This document shows positions 25,899 through 33,823 of a DNA stretch of 64,000 nt, in pieces. Position 1 is the first letter of the stretch. Each line of letters starts with the position of its first letter. The notes under the pieces were generated by a model. It had not been told where the DNA came from. It saw only the letters and a list, made by a program, of their open reading frames with translations, and ran no database searches. Origin of the DNA: Sphingomonas turrisvirgatae. Its GTDB lineage: Bacteria; Pseudomonadota; Alphaproteobacteria; Sphingomonadales; Sphingomonadaceae. A program made the translations under genes and the position numbers. The stretch covers positions 1-64,000 of the forward strand of contig NZ_MDDS01000014.1 in the NCBI RefSeq assembly GCF_001721295.1, in the 5' to 3' direction.

Positions 25899-26726
25899 TT
25901 AGTCGACGGCCGCTTTGCTGTCTTCCAGCGCTTGCTCGCTATGATGACGCGATACTTCTTCTAGAAACGTCTCGGTCAGGAACTCGCGGTCGCGCGTCAT
26001 ATGTTCCATATGATCGCCAAGACAGATGGCGATGCGCGGCTGTCCCGGACGCGGCCGTAGCGGCGCGGCAAGCACGCCGCCCGATAGGATGGGGTCGAAG
26101 AAACAGACATAGCCATCGCGCCGCACCTGGGCGAGCATCGCCAGCACGCCGCGGACGGACGCCGTATCGACTGCATCCGGGCGATCCGCGTTGTTGCGCA
26201 GCACGAATCGGGTCGCTTCGCTGTCATCCATCGTGGAAAGCAGCGCGATGCCGGCGCCCGATGTGCTCAGCGGACGGCTAGTGCCGAGAGTCAGATGCGG
26301 GCGCTCAGGGATCAACGACTGATAGACATGGATGTACTTCGCGCGGCTCATCACCTGGCACGCGAGGAACACCGCGCGGCCGGTACGCTCGTTCAACCGT
26401 TTCATCATCCGCAGCATCGCGCCTTCGCCGACGAAGCGGTCGTCGCACCAGCTGCCGAGCAGACTGACCCGCATCGATGGTCCGTAACGCCGCGTCTCGC
26501 GGTCGAACTGCAGATAGCCCTCCGAGTGCATGCTGCGCAGAAGCTGCGAGGTGCTCGACTGTGGAAAGCCGAACGCGTGGGCCACTTCCGATAAGGTGGC
26601 GGGGCGGCGGATATCGTCGAAAAATTCTAGGATCTGGAGGACTCGTCCTGCAGACTTCACCATCGGCGGGCCCGCACGTTGCGCCGCCACGGGAATTCGG
26701 CCGCCGGCGAGGGGTGCTGAAGCCAT
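25899..26726 (-). CDS. IclR-family transcriptional regulator
   Basis: The 275-aa protein has an N-terminal winged helix (KSAGRVLQILEFFDDIRRPA; LSEVAHAFGFPQSSTSQLLR) and a C-terminal effector domain of the IclR type (TSGAGIALLSTMDDSEA and downstream). IclR proteins usually bind aromatic or organic acids and control nearby degradation operons. The RBS aggaggaga precedes the ATG at 26726. One strong copy of the shared operator lies 58 bases upstream, and a two-mismatch copy lies inside the first 110 bases of the gene. Autoregulation and a role as the regulon's master are therefore possible. Confidence 0.88.
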   Translation of the reverse strand: MASAPLAGGRIPVAAQRAGPPMVKSAGRVLQILEFFDDIRRPATLSEVAHAFGFPQSSTSQLLRSMHSEGYLQFDRETRRYGPSMRVSLLGSWCDDRFVGEGAMLRMMKRLNERTGRAVFLACQVMSRAKYIHVYQSLIPERPHLTLGTSRPLSTSGAGIALLSTMDDSEATRFVLRNNADRPDAVDTASVRGVLAMLAQVRRDGYVCFFDPILSGGVLAAPLRPRPGQPRIAICLGDHMEHMTRDREFLTETFLEEVSRHHSEQALEDSKAAVD

Positions 26727-26784
26727 TCTCTCCTCCTGTTATCTTTTAGTGCCTGCGATAGCTGACGACCCTTCAATTATCGAT

Positions 26785-26796
26785 CTAAAATTCTAG
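26785..26796 (+). promoter_or_regulatory. candidate operator copy e (ctaaaattctag)
   Basis: This is the reference copy, a 12-mer whose halves match at five of six inverted positions. It lies 58 bases upstream of the IclR start and past the 3' end of the preceding operon, so it can serve only the IclR gene. Confidence 0.65.
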
Positions 26797-26908
26797 TAGG
26801 TCAAGACGATTGTCGGCACGATCCAGTTTGCCCAGGCAACAGGTGCGTCCGAAGGCCGCGAGACGATGGTCGTTGCCTAAACTATCGGTACGGCGCCGGC
26901 CGAGCCGG

Positions 26909-27823
26909 TCAGCTGTACTTCCGCATCGCTGCGGCAAAAGCCGGGTGGCGGGTTTCCTCGAGGATGTCGAGCCGTTCGGGGCTGGGAGCCCAGCCCAGTT
27001 CACGCCGTGCGAGGGGCGAGCGTGAGCGGCTGCAGATGCTCAGCCCGATCAGCGCGGTGAACTTGTCCCAGATCTCCATCGCTTCGGCCAGCGTTACGCT
27101 GCGCGCGGCGACGCCCAGCGTCCGCGCGACAGCTTCAGCGATCGTGCGAAAGTTCGCTTCGCCCGAAACGGCGTGGTAGAGCTTGCCGGGCACGCCTTTG
27201 TCGAGCACCAGCTCGTACAGCCGCGCCAGATCCTCGACATGCACGTTAGAATAGAGGTTGAGGCCGCGCCCGACATAGCAGACCTGGCCGGTGCGCGCGG
27301 CCGACTCGTAAAAGTTGGTGACCGCGAGGCAGCCGCCATTGCCCCAGATCAGCGGTGGCCGGACCACGAACGCGCGCAGGTTGCGGTTGGCACTTGCACG
27401 GACCAGATCTTCGGTCAGCTTGCGCGAGCCGATGTATTTGGAAGGGACGAACGGATCGTCCTCCGCGAACGTGTCCTCGCTCCAGTCGCCATCGGTACGC
27501 TGCGACAGAACGCCGGTGCCCGAAGTGAAGATGAAGGCCTTGCCGCTGCCGGCCAGCCGGTCGGTCATCGCCTCGATCGTCCTGCGCTCGTCCTCGAGCA
27601 TCAATTGCGCGGCGTAGATCGCAGCATCGGCGCCATCCAGAGCGGCCAACGCGCCGTCGAGGTCGGCGAGGTCGCCTAGCGTCGCGCGCGCGCCCGCCGC
27701 CTCCAGCCGTGCGGCGGCGTCGGCGCTGCGGACAAAGCCGGTGACATCGTGTCCGGCCGCGACGAAATGTCGCACCAGATGGGATCCGAGATAGCCATTG
27801 GCGCCATAGATCATAATCCGCAT
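26909..27823 (-). CDS. NAD(P)-dependent epimerase/dehydratase (extended SDR)
   Basis: The 304-aa extended SDR has N-terminal GANGYLGSHL and reductase-like FTSGTGVLSQ. In the catalytic region FVPSKYIGSRKLTED the usual YxxxK reads YIGSR with Lys one residue later, so the active site may be altered. C-terminal substrate-binding segment YHAVSGEANFRTIAEA follows. Relatives reduce ketones or aldehydes or epimerise sugars. In this operon a keto-reductase role is more likely than sugar chemistry. The start is the ATG at 27823. It is last of five genes running from 30578. Confidence 0.78.
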   Translation of the reverse strand: MRIMIYGANGYLGSHLVRHFVAAGHDVTGFVRSADAAARLEAAGARATLGDLADLDGALAALDGADAAIYAAQLMLEDERRTIEAMTDRLAGSGKAFIFTSGTGVLSQRTDGDWSEDTFAEDDPFVPSKYIGSRKLTEDLVRASANRNLRAFVVRPPLIWGNGGCLAVTNFYESAARTGQVCYVGRGLNLYSNVHVEDLARLYELVLDKGVPGKLYHAVSGEANFRTIAEAVARTLGVAARSVTLAEAMEIWDKFTALIGLSICSRSRSPLARRELGWAPSPERLDILEETRHPAFAAAMRKYS

Positions 27824-27834
27824 CGCATGCTCCG

Positions 27835-28776
27835 TCAGGATTTGGCGCCGAGGCCAGGAACCCAGCCGGCGAACAACGCGTCGAGCGCCGCCACCAGCGC
27901 GAGCGGCTGGTCGATCATCACGTGGTGATCGGCATCGGCAATCTCGATCAGCGGGCTGCCGGCCGGCAGCGCCGCAATCATCCGCGCGATCATCTCGCCA
28001 GCGGTAAGCCGCGAATTGGCGCCGCGGATCAATGCCACCGGACAGCGCATTGCGGCAAGCTCCAGCCAGACGTCGTCCGCCGGGACGCCGCCCCATAATC
28101 GAGGATCGAAGCGCCAGGACCAGCCGGCATTGCCAGCGGCATCATGCGCCGGCTGAACCGCCATGCGCCCGAGATACTCGGCGATCCACCGATTGGCGCA
28201 GGGCTGTGGCGGTGCGAGGCGGAAGCGGCCCAGCGCCGCTTCGACACTGGGATAGAGCCGGTGGCCCTTGTATTCGGGAATAGCGATGCCGGTGTCGATG
28301 CCCGGCAGCCCGACGTCGATCAGCACAGCCGCGCGAATCGGCCGGTCGACCTTTGCGCCGGCATGGATCACGGGAAGTCCGCCCATCGAATGCGCGACGA
28401 GGACTGGCGGCAAGGTGTGGGCCGTGGCCCCGGCGGCGTCCGCGACGGTCCACATCTCATCGGCGAAGCGGGCGACGGAATAATCGTCATGCCATTCGGA
28501 TCCACCCATGCCGCCGAGCGAGAAGGCGGTGACGCGGAAGCGGTCGGCAAAAAACGGCGCGAGGAAGGTCCACCAGCCGAGATGAGCGGCATTGCCGTGC
28601 AGCAGCACGAGGCCGGGTGCGCCGGCCGGCCCCCAGGCGCGCGCCTCGATCCGCCGGCCGTCGGTCATGGCTACGTCGAGCGCTTCGTACGGGGTGTCGA
28701 GTGCGGTCGCGAACCATGCAGGCGGTGTGGGGATGTCATCCAGCCGCGCAAGCGGCAACAGGGGATCGGGGGTCAT
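27835..28776 (-). CDS. alpha/beta hydrolase
   Basis: The 313-aa hydrolase has oxyanion segment LLHGNAAHLGWW, nucleophile elbow AHSMGG, and a likely catalytic His in DADHHVMIDQP. A helical cap lies between about residues 150 and 230. It would cleave an ester, lactone, thioester or C-C bond of a ring-opened intermediate. It lies 11 bp before the extended SDR and 13 bp after the thioesterase gene, clearly the same operon. Epoxide hydrolase and C-C hydrolase relatives cannot be told apart here. Confidence 0.82.
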   Translation of the reverse strand: MTPDPLLPLARLDDIPTPPAWFATALDTPYEALDVAMTDGRRIEARAWGPAGAPGLVLLHGNAAHLGWWTFLAPFFADRFRVTAFSLGGMGGSEWHDDYSVARFADEMWTVADAAGATAHTLPPVLVAHSMGGLPVIHAGAKVDRPIRAAVLIDVGLPGIDTGIAIPEYKGHRLYPSVEAALGRFRLAPPQPCANRWIAEYLGRMAVQPAHDAAGNAGWSWRFDPRLWGGVPADDVWLELAAMRCPVALIRGANSRLTAGEMIARMIAALPAGSPLIEIADADHHVMIDQPLALVAALDALFAGWVPGLGAKS

Positions 28777-28789
28777 CAGGATAGCCGCT

Positions 28790-29212
28790 TCAGTTGCCGA
28801 TCACCTTCTGGACCGATGTCGCGATAAAGATTGGCTTGCCGCCGACTTCCGCTTCGGCGCGGGTGAACACCAGGCTGCGCGTCCGCTTGACCAGAATGCC
28901 GCGCACTTCGAGCAGCTCGCCGAGCTTGGGCGCCCCGATGAACTGCATCGACATCTCGATCGCCACCACCGGCGGACCTTCGGGATCCCAGCCCGGGCCG
29001 GCGGTGCCGATCTCGGCCATGCTCGCCATCACTGCGCCGTGGCACAGATTCCACGCGTTGACATGGTGCGCCTCGATGCGCAGCGCCGCCCAAACCTCGT
29101 CGCCATTCGGGCCAGAGGCGCGGCGCGAATAGACGTGGCCGATATGGTTGATAAACGCGCTCACCGACGGCTCGTAGCCATAGCCTTCGGGAATATCGGG
29201 TTGGTCGGTCAT
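28790..29212 (-). CDS. hotdog-fold thioesterase (PaaI-like)
   Basis: The predicted 140-aa protein has the hotdog core ALRIEAHHVNAWNLCHGAVM and MASMAEIGTAG, corresponding to the HGG...D/E catalytic helix of PaaI-type acyl-CoA thioesterases. The Glu in MAEI is the probable catalytic acid. It would release CoA from stalled intermediates. I take the ATG at 29212, preceded by ggagcg, rather than the longer frame from 29266. It is the third gene of the 30578 operon. Confidence 0.82.
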   Translation of the reverse strand: MTDQPDIPEGYGYEPSVSAFINHIGHVYSRRASGPNGDEVWAALRIEAHHVNAWNLCHGAVMASMAEIGTAGPGWDPEGPPVVAIEMSMQFIGAPKLGELLEVRGILVKRTRSLVFTRAEAEVGGKPIFIATSVQKVIGN

Positions 29213-29298
29213 GGACGCTCCGTGATCTGATCGGCTCCGATGGGCGCCGTGGCCGGCCAGGGTCAATCTGCGTTCGGCGGATTATGCATATGTGGAAG

Positions 29299-29718
29299 TC
29301 AGCGGTTCAGCCCGTCATGCTCCAGCTTCACGCGGCGCGAACTGAGCAGCCATGTGTCGCCGGTCTTGCGGAAGCGATCGATGTACATGCCGGTCTGCAG
29401 GATAACGTCGCCGCGAATCAGCAGGAAATAGCTCCAGCCATGCGCGGTTTCGGTGTCGTCCAGCTCGATCCGGGAGGTGGTCACATAATGCCGCGCCGCG
29501 CGGCGCTCGGTCCCGCCGAGCAGACCGCTGTCCAAGATCGCTTTAAAATAGGCGCGGATCGCCTCCCACCCCTCGGGCCGGTCGTCCCCCAGTTCAAGCA
29601 CCGCGTCTTGAGTGAAGCAGCGCATCATCTCGTCCACCGCGCCGCGGTCGCCCGCGTTGTTGTAGAGCGCCAGCGTATGGCGGATCGTCTCGCGCGCGAG
29701 CAATTCGTCGATGGTCAT
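29299..29718 (-). CDS. SnoaL-like (NTF2 fold) protein
   Basis: The 139-aa protein begins TIDELLARETIRHTLALYNN and continues AVDEMMRCFTQDAVLELGDD. This is the N-terminal helices and strand of SnoaL_4-type NTF2 proteins, a family of small isomerases, dehydratases and unassigned binders. No ring-substrate-specific residues can be claimed. It overlaps the SDR stop as ATGA, so the two are translationally coupled and may handle the same compound. It is a distant paralogue of the protein at 12354. Confidence 0.75.
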   Translation of the reverse strand: MTIDELLARETIRHTLALYNNAGDRGAVDEMMRCFTQDAVLELGDDRPEGWEAIRAYFKAILDSGLLGGTERRAARHYVTTSRIELDDTETAHGWSYFLLIRGDVILQTGMYIDRFRKTGDTWLLSSRRVKLEHDGLNR

Positions 29719-30578
29719 GGTTGCAGTTCCTTCGGTCCCGGAGCGGCGGACAGCAGGTCGGGAAACAGGCGCCAGTCGTTTTGGGGCGTGCGCACCCAGC
29801 CGCTCGATGCCCAGGTTCCGCCATCGACGCTGACCGTAGTGCCGGTCACGTAGGCGGCCATTTTGGAAGCGAGAAAAATCGCCGGTCCGGCGCAGTCGTC
29901 GGGCGCCCCATCCCGCTGCATCGGAATGTAGCGCGCGCGGGCAGCGACTTGCGCCGGGTCCATCGCCCCAGGGGCCTGGTTCACGAAGCCGTCGGTGACG
30001 ATGATGTCCGGCGCGATCGCATTAACTCGAATACCGAATTCCGCCAGCTCGACTGCGGCGGTGCGCGTGAAGTTAAGCATTCCCGCCTTGCATGCAGCAT
30101 ACACCGCATAGCCCGGCGCGGCGCGCAGTCCTTCGATGCTGGACACGTTGATGATCGCGCCGCCATTGTCGAAGGCGATCATATGCTGCGCAACGTGATG
30201 GGTAGCGGTCATCAGGCTGCCGAGGTTGAATTCGACATGACGGTCGCGGCTGCGTTCGCTCTGCGCCATGAACTTGACTGGACGTCCGCCGCCGGCGTTG
30301 TTGACCAAGATGTCGAGCCGCCTGAATTGATGGGCGGCGCTATCGATCGCAGCACGGAGTGCGTCCCTATCCATCACATCGGCTTGAATGAACAGGCTGC
30401 GGCCACCGGCCGCCGCAATGTCGTCCGCGACGTGCGCACCGGCGTTGGCATCGATATCGATAATGACAACATCGGCGCCGAATTCGGCCATGCCGCGGGC
30501 GATCCCCTTGCCGATCCCGTTGCCGCCGCCGGTAACGAGCGCACACAGCCCATCCAGTCGGATATCAGCGGGTGTCAT
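29715..30578 (-). CDS. SDR oxidoreductase
   Basis: The 287-aa classical SDR has cofactor motif TGGGNGIGKG, and IDIDANAG with an acidic residue favouring NAD. The catalytic Ser is in NVSSIEGLRAA, and Tyr and Lys are in YAACK. The C-terminus is about 25 residues longer than usual after VTGTTVSVDGG, including WVRTPQNDWRLFPDLL, which may cover the active site. It is the first gene of the five-gene operon and divergent from the VOC gene across operator copy f. Confidence 0.85.
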   Translation of the reverse strand: MTPADIRLDGLCALVTGGGNGIGKGIARGMAEFGADVVIIDIDANAGAHVADDIAAAGGRSLFIQADVMDRDALRAAIDSAAHQFRRLDILVNNAGGGRPVKFMAQSERSRDRHVEFNLGSLMTATHHVAQHMIAFDNGGAIINVSSIEGLRAAPGYAVYAACKAGMLNFTRTAAVELAEFGIRVNAIAPDIIVTDGFVNQAPGAMDPAQVAARARYIPMQRDGAPDDCAGPAIFLASKMAAYVTGTTVSVDGGTWASSGWVRTPQNDWRLFPDLLSAAPGPKELQP

Positions 30579-30645
30579 CTTCCTCTCCGTTCATTGGGGT
30601 CATCCCTTGGCGCACGATAGACAAAACGGCATCGTCTCTCTATCA

Positions 30646-30657
30646 TTAAAATTCTAG
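30646..30657 (+). promoter_or_regulatory. candidate operator copy f (ttaaaattctag)
   Basis: One mismatch from the reference copy, in the divergent region 67 bases from the SDR start and 46 bases from the VOC GTG start. Confidence 0.6.
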
Positions 30658-30703
30658 AAGGACAGCTCAGAGGAGATGTCTTCGACATTTGGGAGAGCGC
30701 AGG

Positions 30704-31270
30704 GTGGCGCACACGGCTAGCCAAGAATATCAGATGGCCTTCAGCCATGTCGGGTTTTTCGTGACCGACATGGAAATCATGGCCGATTTCTATTCGCGCG
30801 TGATGGGGTTCTTCATCACCGACCAGGGGACGCTAAACGGCAAGGCGATCACTTTTCTCAGCCGCGATCCGCGCGAGCATCACCAGATCGTACTGGTTGC
30901 CGGGCGAGATCCCGACAGCCAGCTCAATATCAACCAGATATCCTTCCGCGTGCGCTCGCTGGGCGAACTCAAGGCGTTCTATGCGCGGCTCGTGGGAGCG
31001 GGCGCGAAGGGCATGGAGCCGGTGATCCACGGCAACAGCTGGTCGATCTACTTCCATGATCCGGAAGGCAACCGGATCGAAGCGTTTGCCGACACCGACT
31101 GGTACATCTCCCAGCCGTTTAAGGAGCCGCTCGACCTGACGTTGCCGGAAGCCGAAATCCGCGATTTCACGCGCGAGTATTGCAGGACGCGCGCGGGGTT
31201 CAAGCCGATCGCGCAATGGCATGCCGAGATGGAGGCGATGATGGCCGCCGGACATCCATCCCGCGCTTGA
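30704..31270 (+). CDS. VOC-superfamily protein (extradiol dioxygenase-like fold)
   Basis: The protein has about 188 residues and one VOC beta-alpha-beta-beta-beta pair: FSHVGFFVTDMEIMADFYSR, REHHQIVLVAGRDPDS and IYFHDPEGNRIEAF. Possible metal ligands are the first His, Gln in NQISFRV and the final Glu. Extradiol dioxygenases need a second His where this protein has Gln, so ring cleavage is doubtful and isomerase or lyase chemistry is open. GTG at 30704 has gggagag upstream; ATG at 30734 would also fit the fold. It is followed 40 bp later by the fused beta-oxidation gene. A close paralogue is at 33123. Confidence 0.78.
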   Translation: MAHTASQEYQMAFSHVGFFVTDMEIMADFYSRVMGFFITDQGTLNGKAITFLSRDPREHHQIVLVAGRDPDSQLNINQISFRVRSLGELKAFYARLVGAGAKGMEPVIHGNSWSIYFHDPEGNRIEAFADTDWYISQPFKEPLDLTLPEAEIRDFTREYCRTRAGFKPIAQWHAEMEAMMAAGHPSRA

Positions 31271-31310
31271 GTCACTGAGCCCATTGCCGACTAGCCGGAG
31301 AATATCATCG

Positions 31311-33119
31311 ATGCCCGCGATCAACGAAGTGGTCGACCTGACGCTGGAGGACGGCGTCGCGCTCATCACGCTCGACAATCCGCCGGTAAACGCGCTGTCG
31401 CCCAAGCTGATGGACGGTATGCACGACGCCTTCGTCCAGGCGATCGGCGACCCCGAGGTGCGGGCGATCCTGCTGCTTTGCGCCGGCCGCACCTTCATTG
31501 CCGGGGCGGACATCAAGGCGCTCGGTGTCGAATCGCCGAAGGTCGATTTTTTCGAGTTGCAGGGGAAGATCGAGGGGGCCGGCAAGCCTGTGGTGGCGGC
31601 GCTGCACGGCACATGCCTCGGCGGTGGGCTCGAAGTGGCGCTGACCTGCCACTATCGGATTGCTGCGTCCGGCACGAAGCTAGGCCTGCCGGAAGTAAAT
31701 CTGGGGCTGTTACCCGGCGGCGGGGGGACGCAGCGGCTACCGCGTATCGTGGGCATCGCGGCGGCGCTCGACCTGCTCGTCTCCGGCAGGCAGGTGGACG
31801 CGTCGGGCGCATTGTCGGTTGGGCTGGTCGATGTCATCGCCGACGTGGCAGACCTAACCGCCGCAGCCAAGTCCTATGTCCGTGCGCTGCTGGCCGAAGG
31901 GCGTCCCGCGAAGCGCGTGCGCGACCTGACTGACAAGATCGGTGATGCCGACGCGGCGGTTTTCGAAGCCGCGCGCGCTCAGGCAGAGAAGCTGCGGCAT
32001 GGCGAAGAAGCGCCGCGCGCCATCATCCGCTGCGTAGAGGCTGCCGCACGTGGCGATTTCGACGCGGGCATCGCCGTCGAGCGTGCTGAATTCCAGAAGC
32101 TGCTGGACGGGCCGCAATCGGCAGCATTGCGCTATGCCTTCTTCGCCGAACGCCAGGCCGCGAAAGTCGCCGGGCTCGCGCCCGATGTCCAGCCGCGGGC
32201 GGTCACGCGCGCTGGGGTGGCCGGCGCTGGGCCGATCGGGAGCGGGATCGCCGCGGCACTGCTCGATGCGGGGATCGAGACGACATTGTTCGACGCCGAC
32301 GCGGTAGCTCTGAGTGACGCTGGTGCGGCGATTGACCGGCCGGGGCTGACCCTGGCCGGCAGCCCGGACCATTTCGCGGCCTGCGACCTCGTCGTCGAAG
32401 CGGTGGCCGACGCGCCGGAAGCCAAGCAGGCGATCCTCGCTGAACTCGACCAGACAGCGCCCGGTGCGCTGCTGGCGACCAGCACGACGCATCTCGACGT
32501 TGATGCGCTCGCCCGCGCGACCGCGCGTCCGGGCCGGGTGATCGGCCTGCATTTCCTCTCATCCGGAAGCGCGAACCGCGTGCTCGAAATCGTGCGCGGC
32601 AAGGCGACTTCCGACGAAGCGGTCGCGACCGCGTTCACGCTGGCGCGCAAGTTGAAGCGCGTCGGTGTCCTGTCGGGCATTGGTCCCGGATTTATCGGCC
32701 AACGCTCGATGCGCGTGCTCAAAAGAAGCGTGGACGCGATGATCGGGGAGGGCGTCGAGCCCGAGGCGATCAATCGGGTCGCGACCGAATTCGGCTTCGC
32801 CGCCGGCCTATTTGTCGCGCGGGCCGTCCCTGGCGCCATGACCCAGGCTCTCTCCGATGACAAGATCCTCGACCGGTTGCTGATCCCGCTGATCAACGAG
32901 GCCGCTCATATCCTCGGCGAAGGCATTGCCCAACGCGGCTCCGACATTGATATGGTATGGGTGCACGGCTATGGCTGGCCCGCTTGGCGCGGCGGCCCGA
33001 TCTACCATGCCGATCTGATCGGTCTGTCGGTGGTCATTCAGAAAGTCCGCTCGCTCGGCCTCAATCCTGCACCGCGTCTGATTGAATACGCTGCGGCCGG
33101 TCGCAAGCTAGGCGAATAG
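31311..33119 (+). CDS. fused enoyl-CoA hydratase / 3-hydroxyacyl-CoA dehydrogenase
   Basis: The 602-aa bifunctional protein is shorter than FadB (about 715 aa). The N-terminal crotonase domain keeps both catalytic Glu residues, Glu108 (GGGLEVAL) and Glu128 (GLPEVNLG). The dehydrogenase part starts at VAGAGPIGSGIA. Its NAD domain lacks roughly 30 residues between the GxGxxG and the SPDHFAACDLVVEAV strand. His414 and Glu426 keep the catalytic spacing of 12, but the conserved Asn-Pro after His-Phe-Phe is replaced (GLHFLSSG). The C-domain carries SDIDMVWVHGYGWPAWRGGP. So hydratase activity is expected and dehydrogenase activity is uncertain. The start follows ggag at 31297. Confidence 0.88.
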   Translation: MPAINEVVDLTLEDGVALITLDNPPVNALSPKLMDGMHDAFVQAIGDPEVRAILLLCAGRTFIAGADIKALGVESPKVDFFELQGKIEGAGKPVVAALHGTCLGGGLEVALTCHYRIAASGTKLGLPEVNLGLLPGGGGTQRLPRIVGIAAALDLLVSGRQVDASGALSVGLVDVIADVADLTAAAKSYVRALLAEGRPAKRVRDLTDKIGDADAAVFEAARAQAEKLRHGEEAPRAIIRCVEAAARGDFDAGIAVERAEFQKLLDGPQSAALRYAFFAERQAAKVAGLAPDVQPRAVTRAGVAGAGPIGSGIAAALLDAGIETTLFDADAVALSDAGAAIDRPGLTLAGSPDHFAACDLVVEAVADAPEAKQAILAELDQTAPGALLATSTTHLDVDALARATARPGRVIGLHFLSSGSANRVLEIVRGKATSDEAVATAFTLARKLKRVGVLSGIGPGFIGQRSMRVLKRSVDAMIGEGVEPEAINRVATEFGFAAGLFVARAVPGAMTQALSDDKILDRLLIPLINEAAHILGEGIAQRGSDIDMVWVHGYGWPAWRGGPIYHADLIGLSVVIQKVRSLGLNPAPRLIEYAAAGRKLGE

Positions 33120-33122
33120 CGG

Positions 33123-33653
33123 TCAGTCCAGCGTTCGCGCGAGTTCGGCGACATACTTGTCTCGCGGCATGAAGCCGGGAAGTGTTTCCACGAGCGCACG
33201 CGTCTCGGCAAGCAGCGCTTCGTCGCCCAGCTCGAGGTTGAGCGGCTCGCCGCAGGGCTGCGGGACATGGAACGGGGTGTCAAGATAGACTTCGACCTTG
33301 TTCCCTTCGGGATCATCGAAATAGATCGACCAGGCGTTGCCATGGTTTAGCCCGATCAGTGAGGTCGCACCCGCGACAAGCGCTTTGTCACGTATCGCTC
33401 GTAGCTCATCCAGCGACTCGACCGTAAACGACAGTTGCATCACCGTGCTGGGACTGTCCGGCGCGCGCCCCCCAGACAGGACGAGCTGGTGGTGCTGGCG
33501 CGGATCGCCGGTGAGGAAGACGAGCTGGTTACGGAATGTCTTGCCGACGCCGCGATCGGTGGCGAGAAGTCCGAAAACCCCGGTGTAGAAGCGTTCGATC
33601 AGGTCGATATCGCGGACGAAGATTCCAAAGTGGCTGAGATGCGGGCGCGCCAT
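33123..33653 (-). CDS. VOC-superfamily protein, paralogue of the 30704 product
   Basis: The 176-aa protein has FGIFVRDIDLIERFYTGVFG, DPRQHHQLVLSGGRAPDS and HGNAWSIYFDDPEGNKVEVY. The order and wording match the protein at 30704 through most of their length, so an ancient local duplication around the fused beta-oxidation gene is likely. It has the same His/Gln/Glu ligand set, with Gln where extradiol dioxygenases have His. The start is the ATG at 33653. It is convergent with the fused gene, three bases apart, and probably has its own promoter in the region shared with the FAH operon. Confidence 0.78.
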   Translation of the reverse strand: MARPHLSHFGIFVRDIDLIERFYTGVFGLLATDRGVGKTFRNQLVFLTGDPRQHHQLVLSGGRAPDSPSTVMQLSFTVESLDELRAIRDKALVAGATSLIGLNHGNAWSIYFDDPEGNKVEVYLDTPFHVPQPCGEPLNLELGDEALLAETRALVETLPGFMPRDKYVAELARTLD

Positions 33654-33723
33654 GACGGATCCTTGCAGTGAGATGCGGATCATAGGCGGCTGCCGAACGG
33701 CATGGCAGCGTCTGGCGCGGATT

Positions 33724-33737
33724 TCACATCCTTGTGA
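33724..33737. promoter_or_regulatory. inverted repeat TCACA-N4-TGTGA in a divergent promoter region
   Basis: A perfect 5-bp dyad in the 170-bp gap between the VOC and FAH genes. Similar TTTCACA/TGTGA-type dyads with other spacing occur at 3479-3490 and 23273-23286. It may be an operator; no regulator is assigned. Confidence 0.25.
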
Positions 33738-33823
33738 TCTTGCCTTCGCGGCCTACCCGTCGCTTGCTCACCTCGCGACGTGACCCTAGCCCCGCAGGAA
33801 CGGCAATTCAGACGGGACACTCC

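Noticed and set aside
7500..26760. A shared AAAGATAAC element in the leaders at 7568, 15995 (minus) and 26745 (minus)
   Set aside because: Only three occurrences with differing distance to the start codon, and no consistent -35 box. Too few to claim a promoter or operator.
30704..33653. Calling the VOC proteins extradiol dioxygenases
   Set aside because: The second metal-ligand His is replaced by Gln in both proteins and the length equals a single domain pair.
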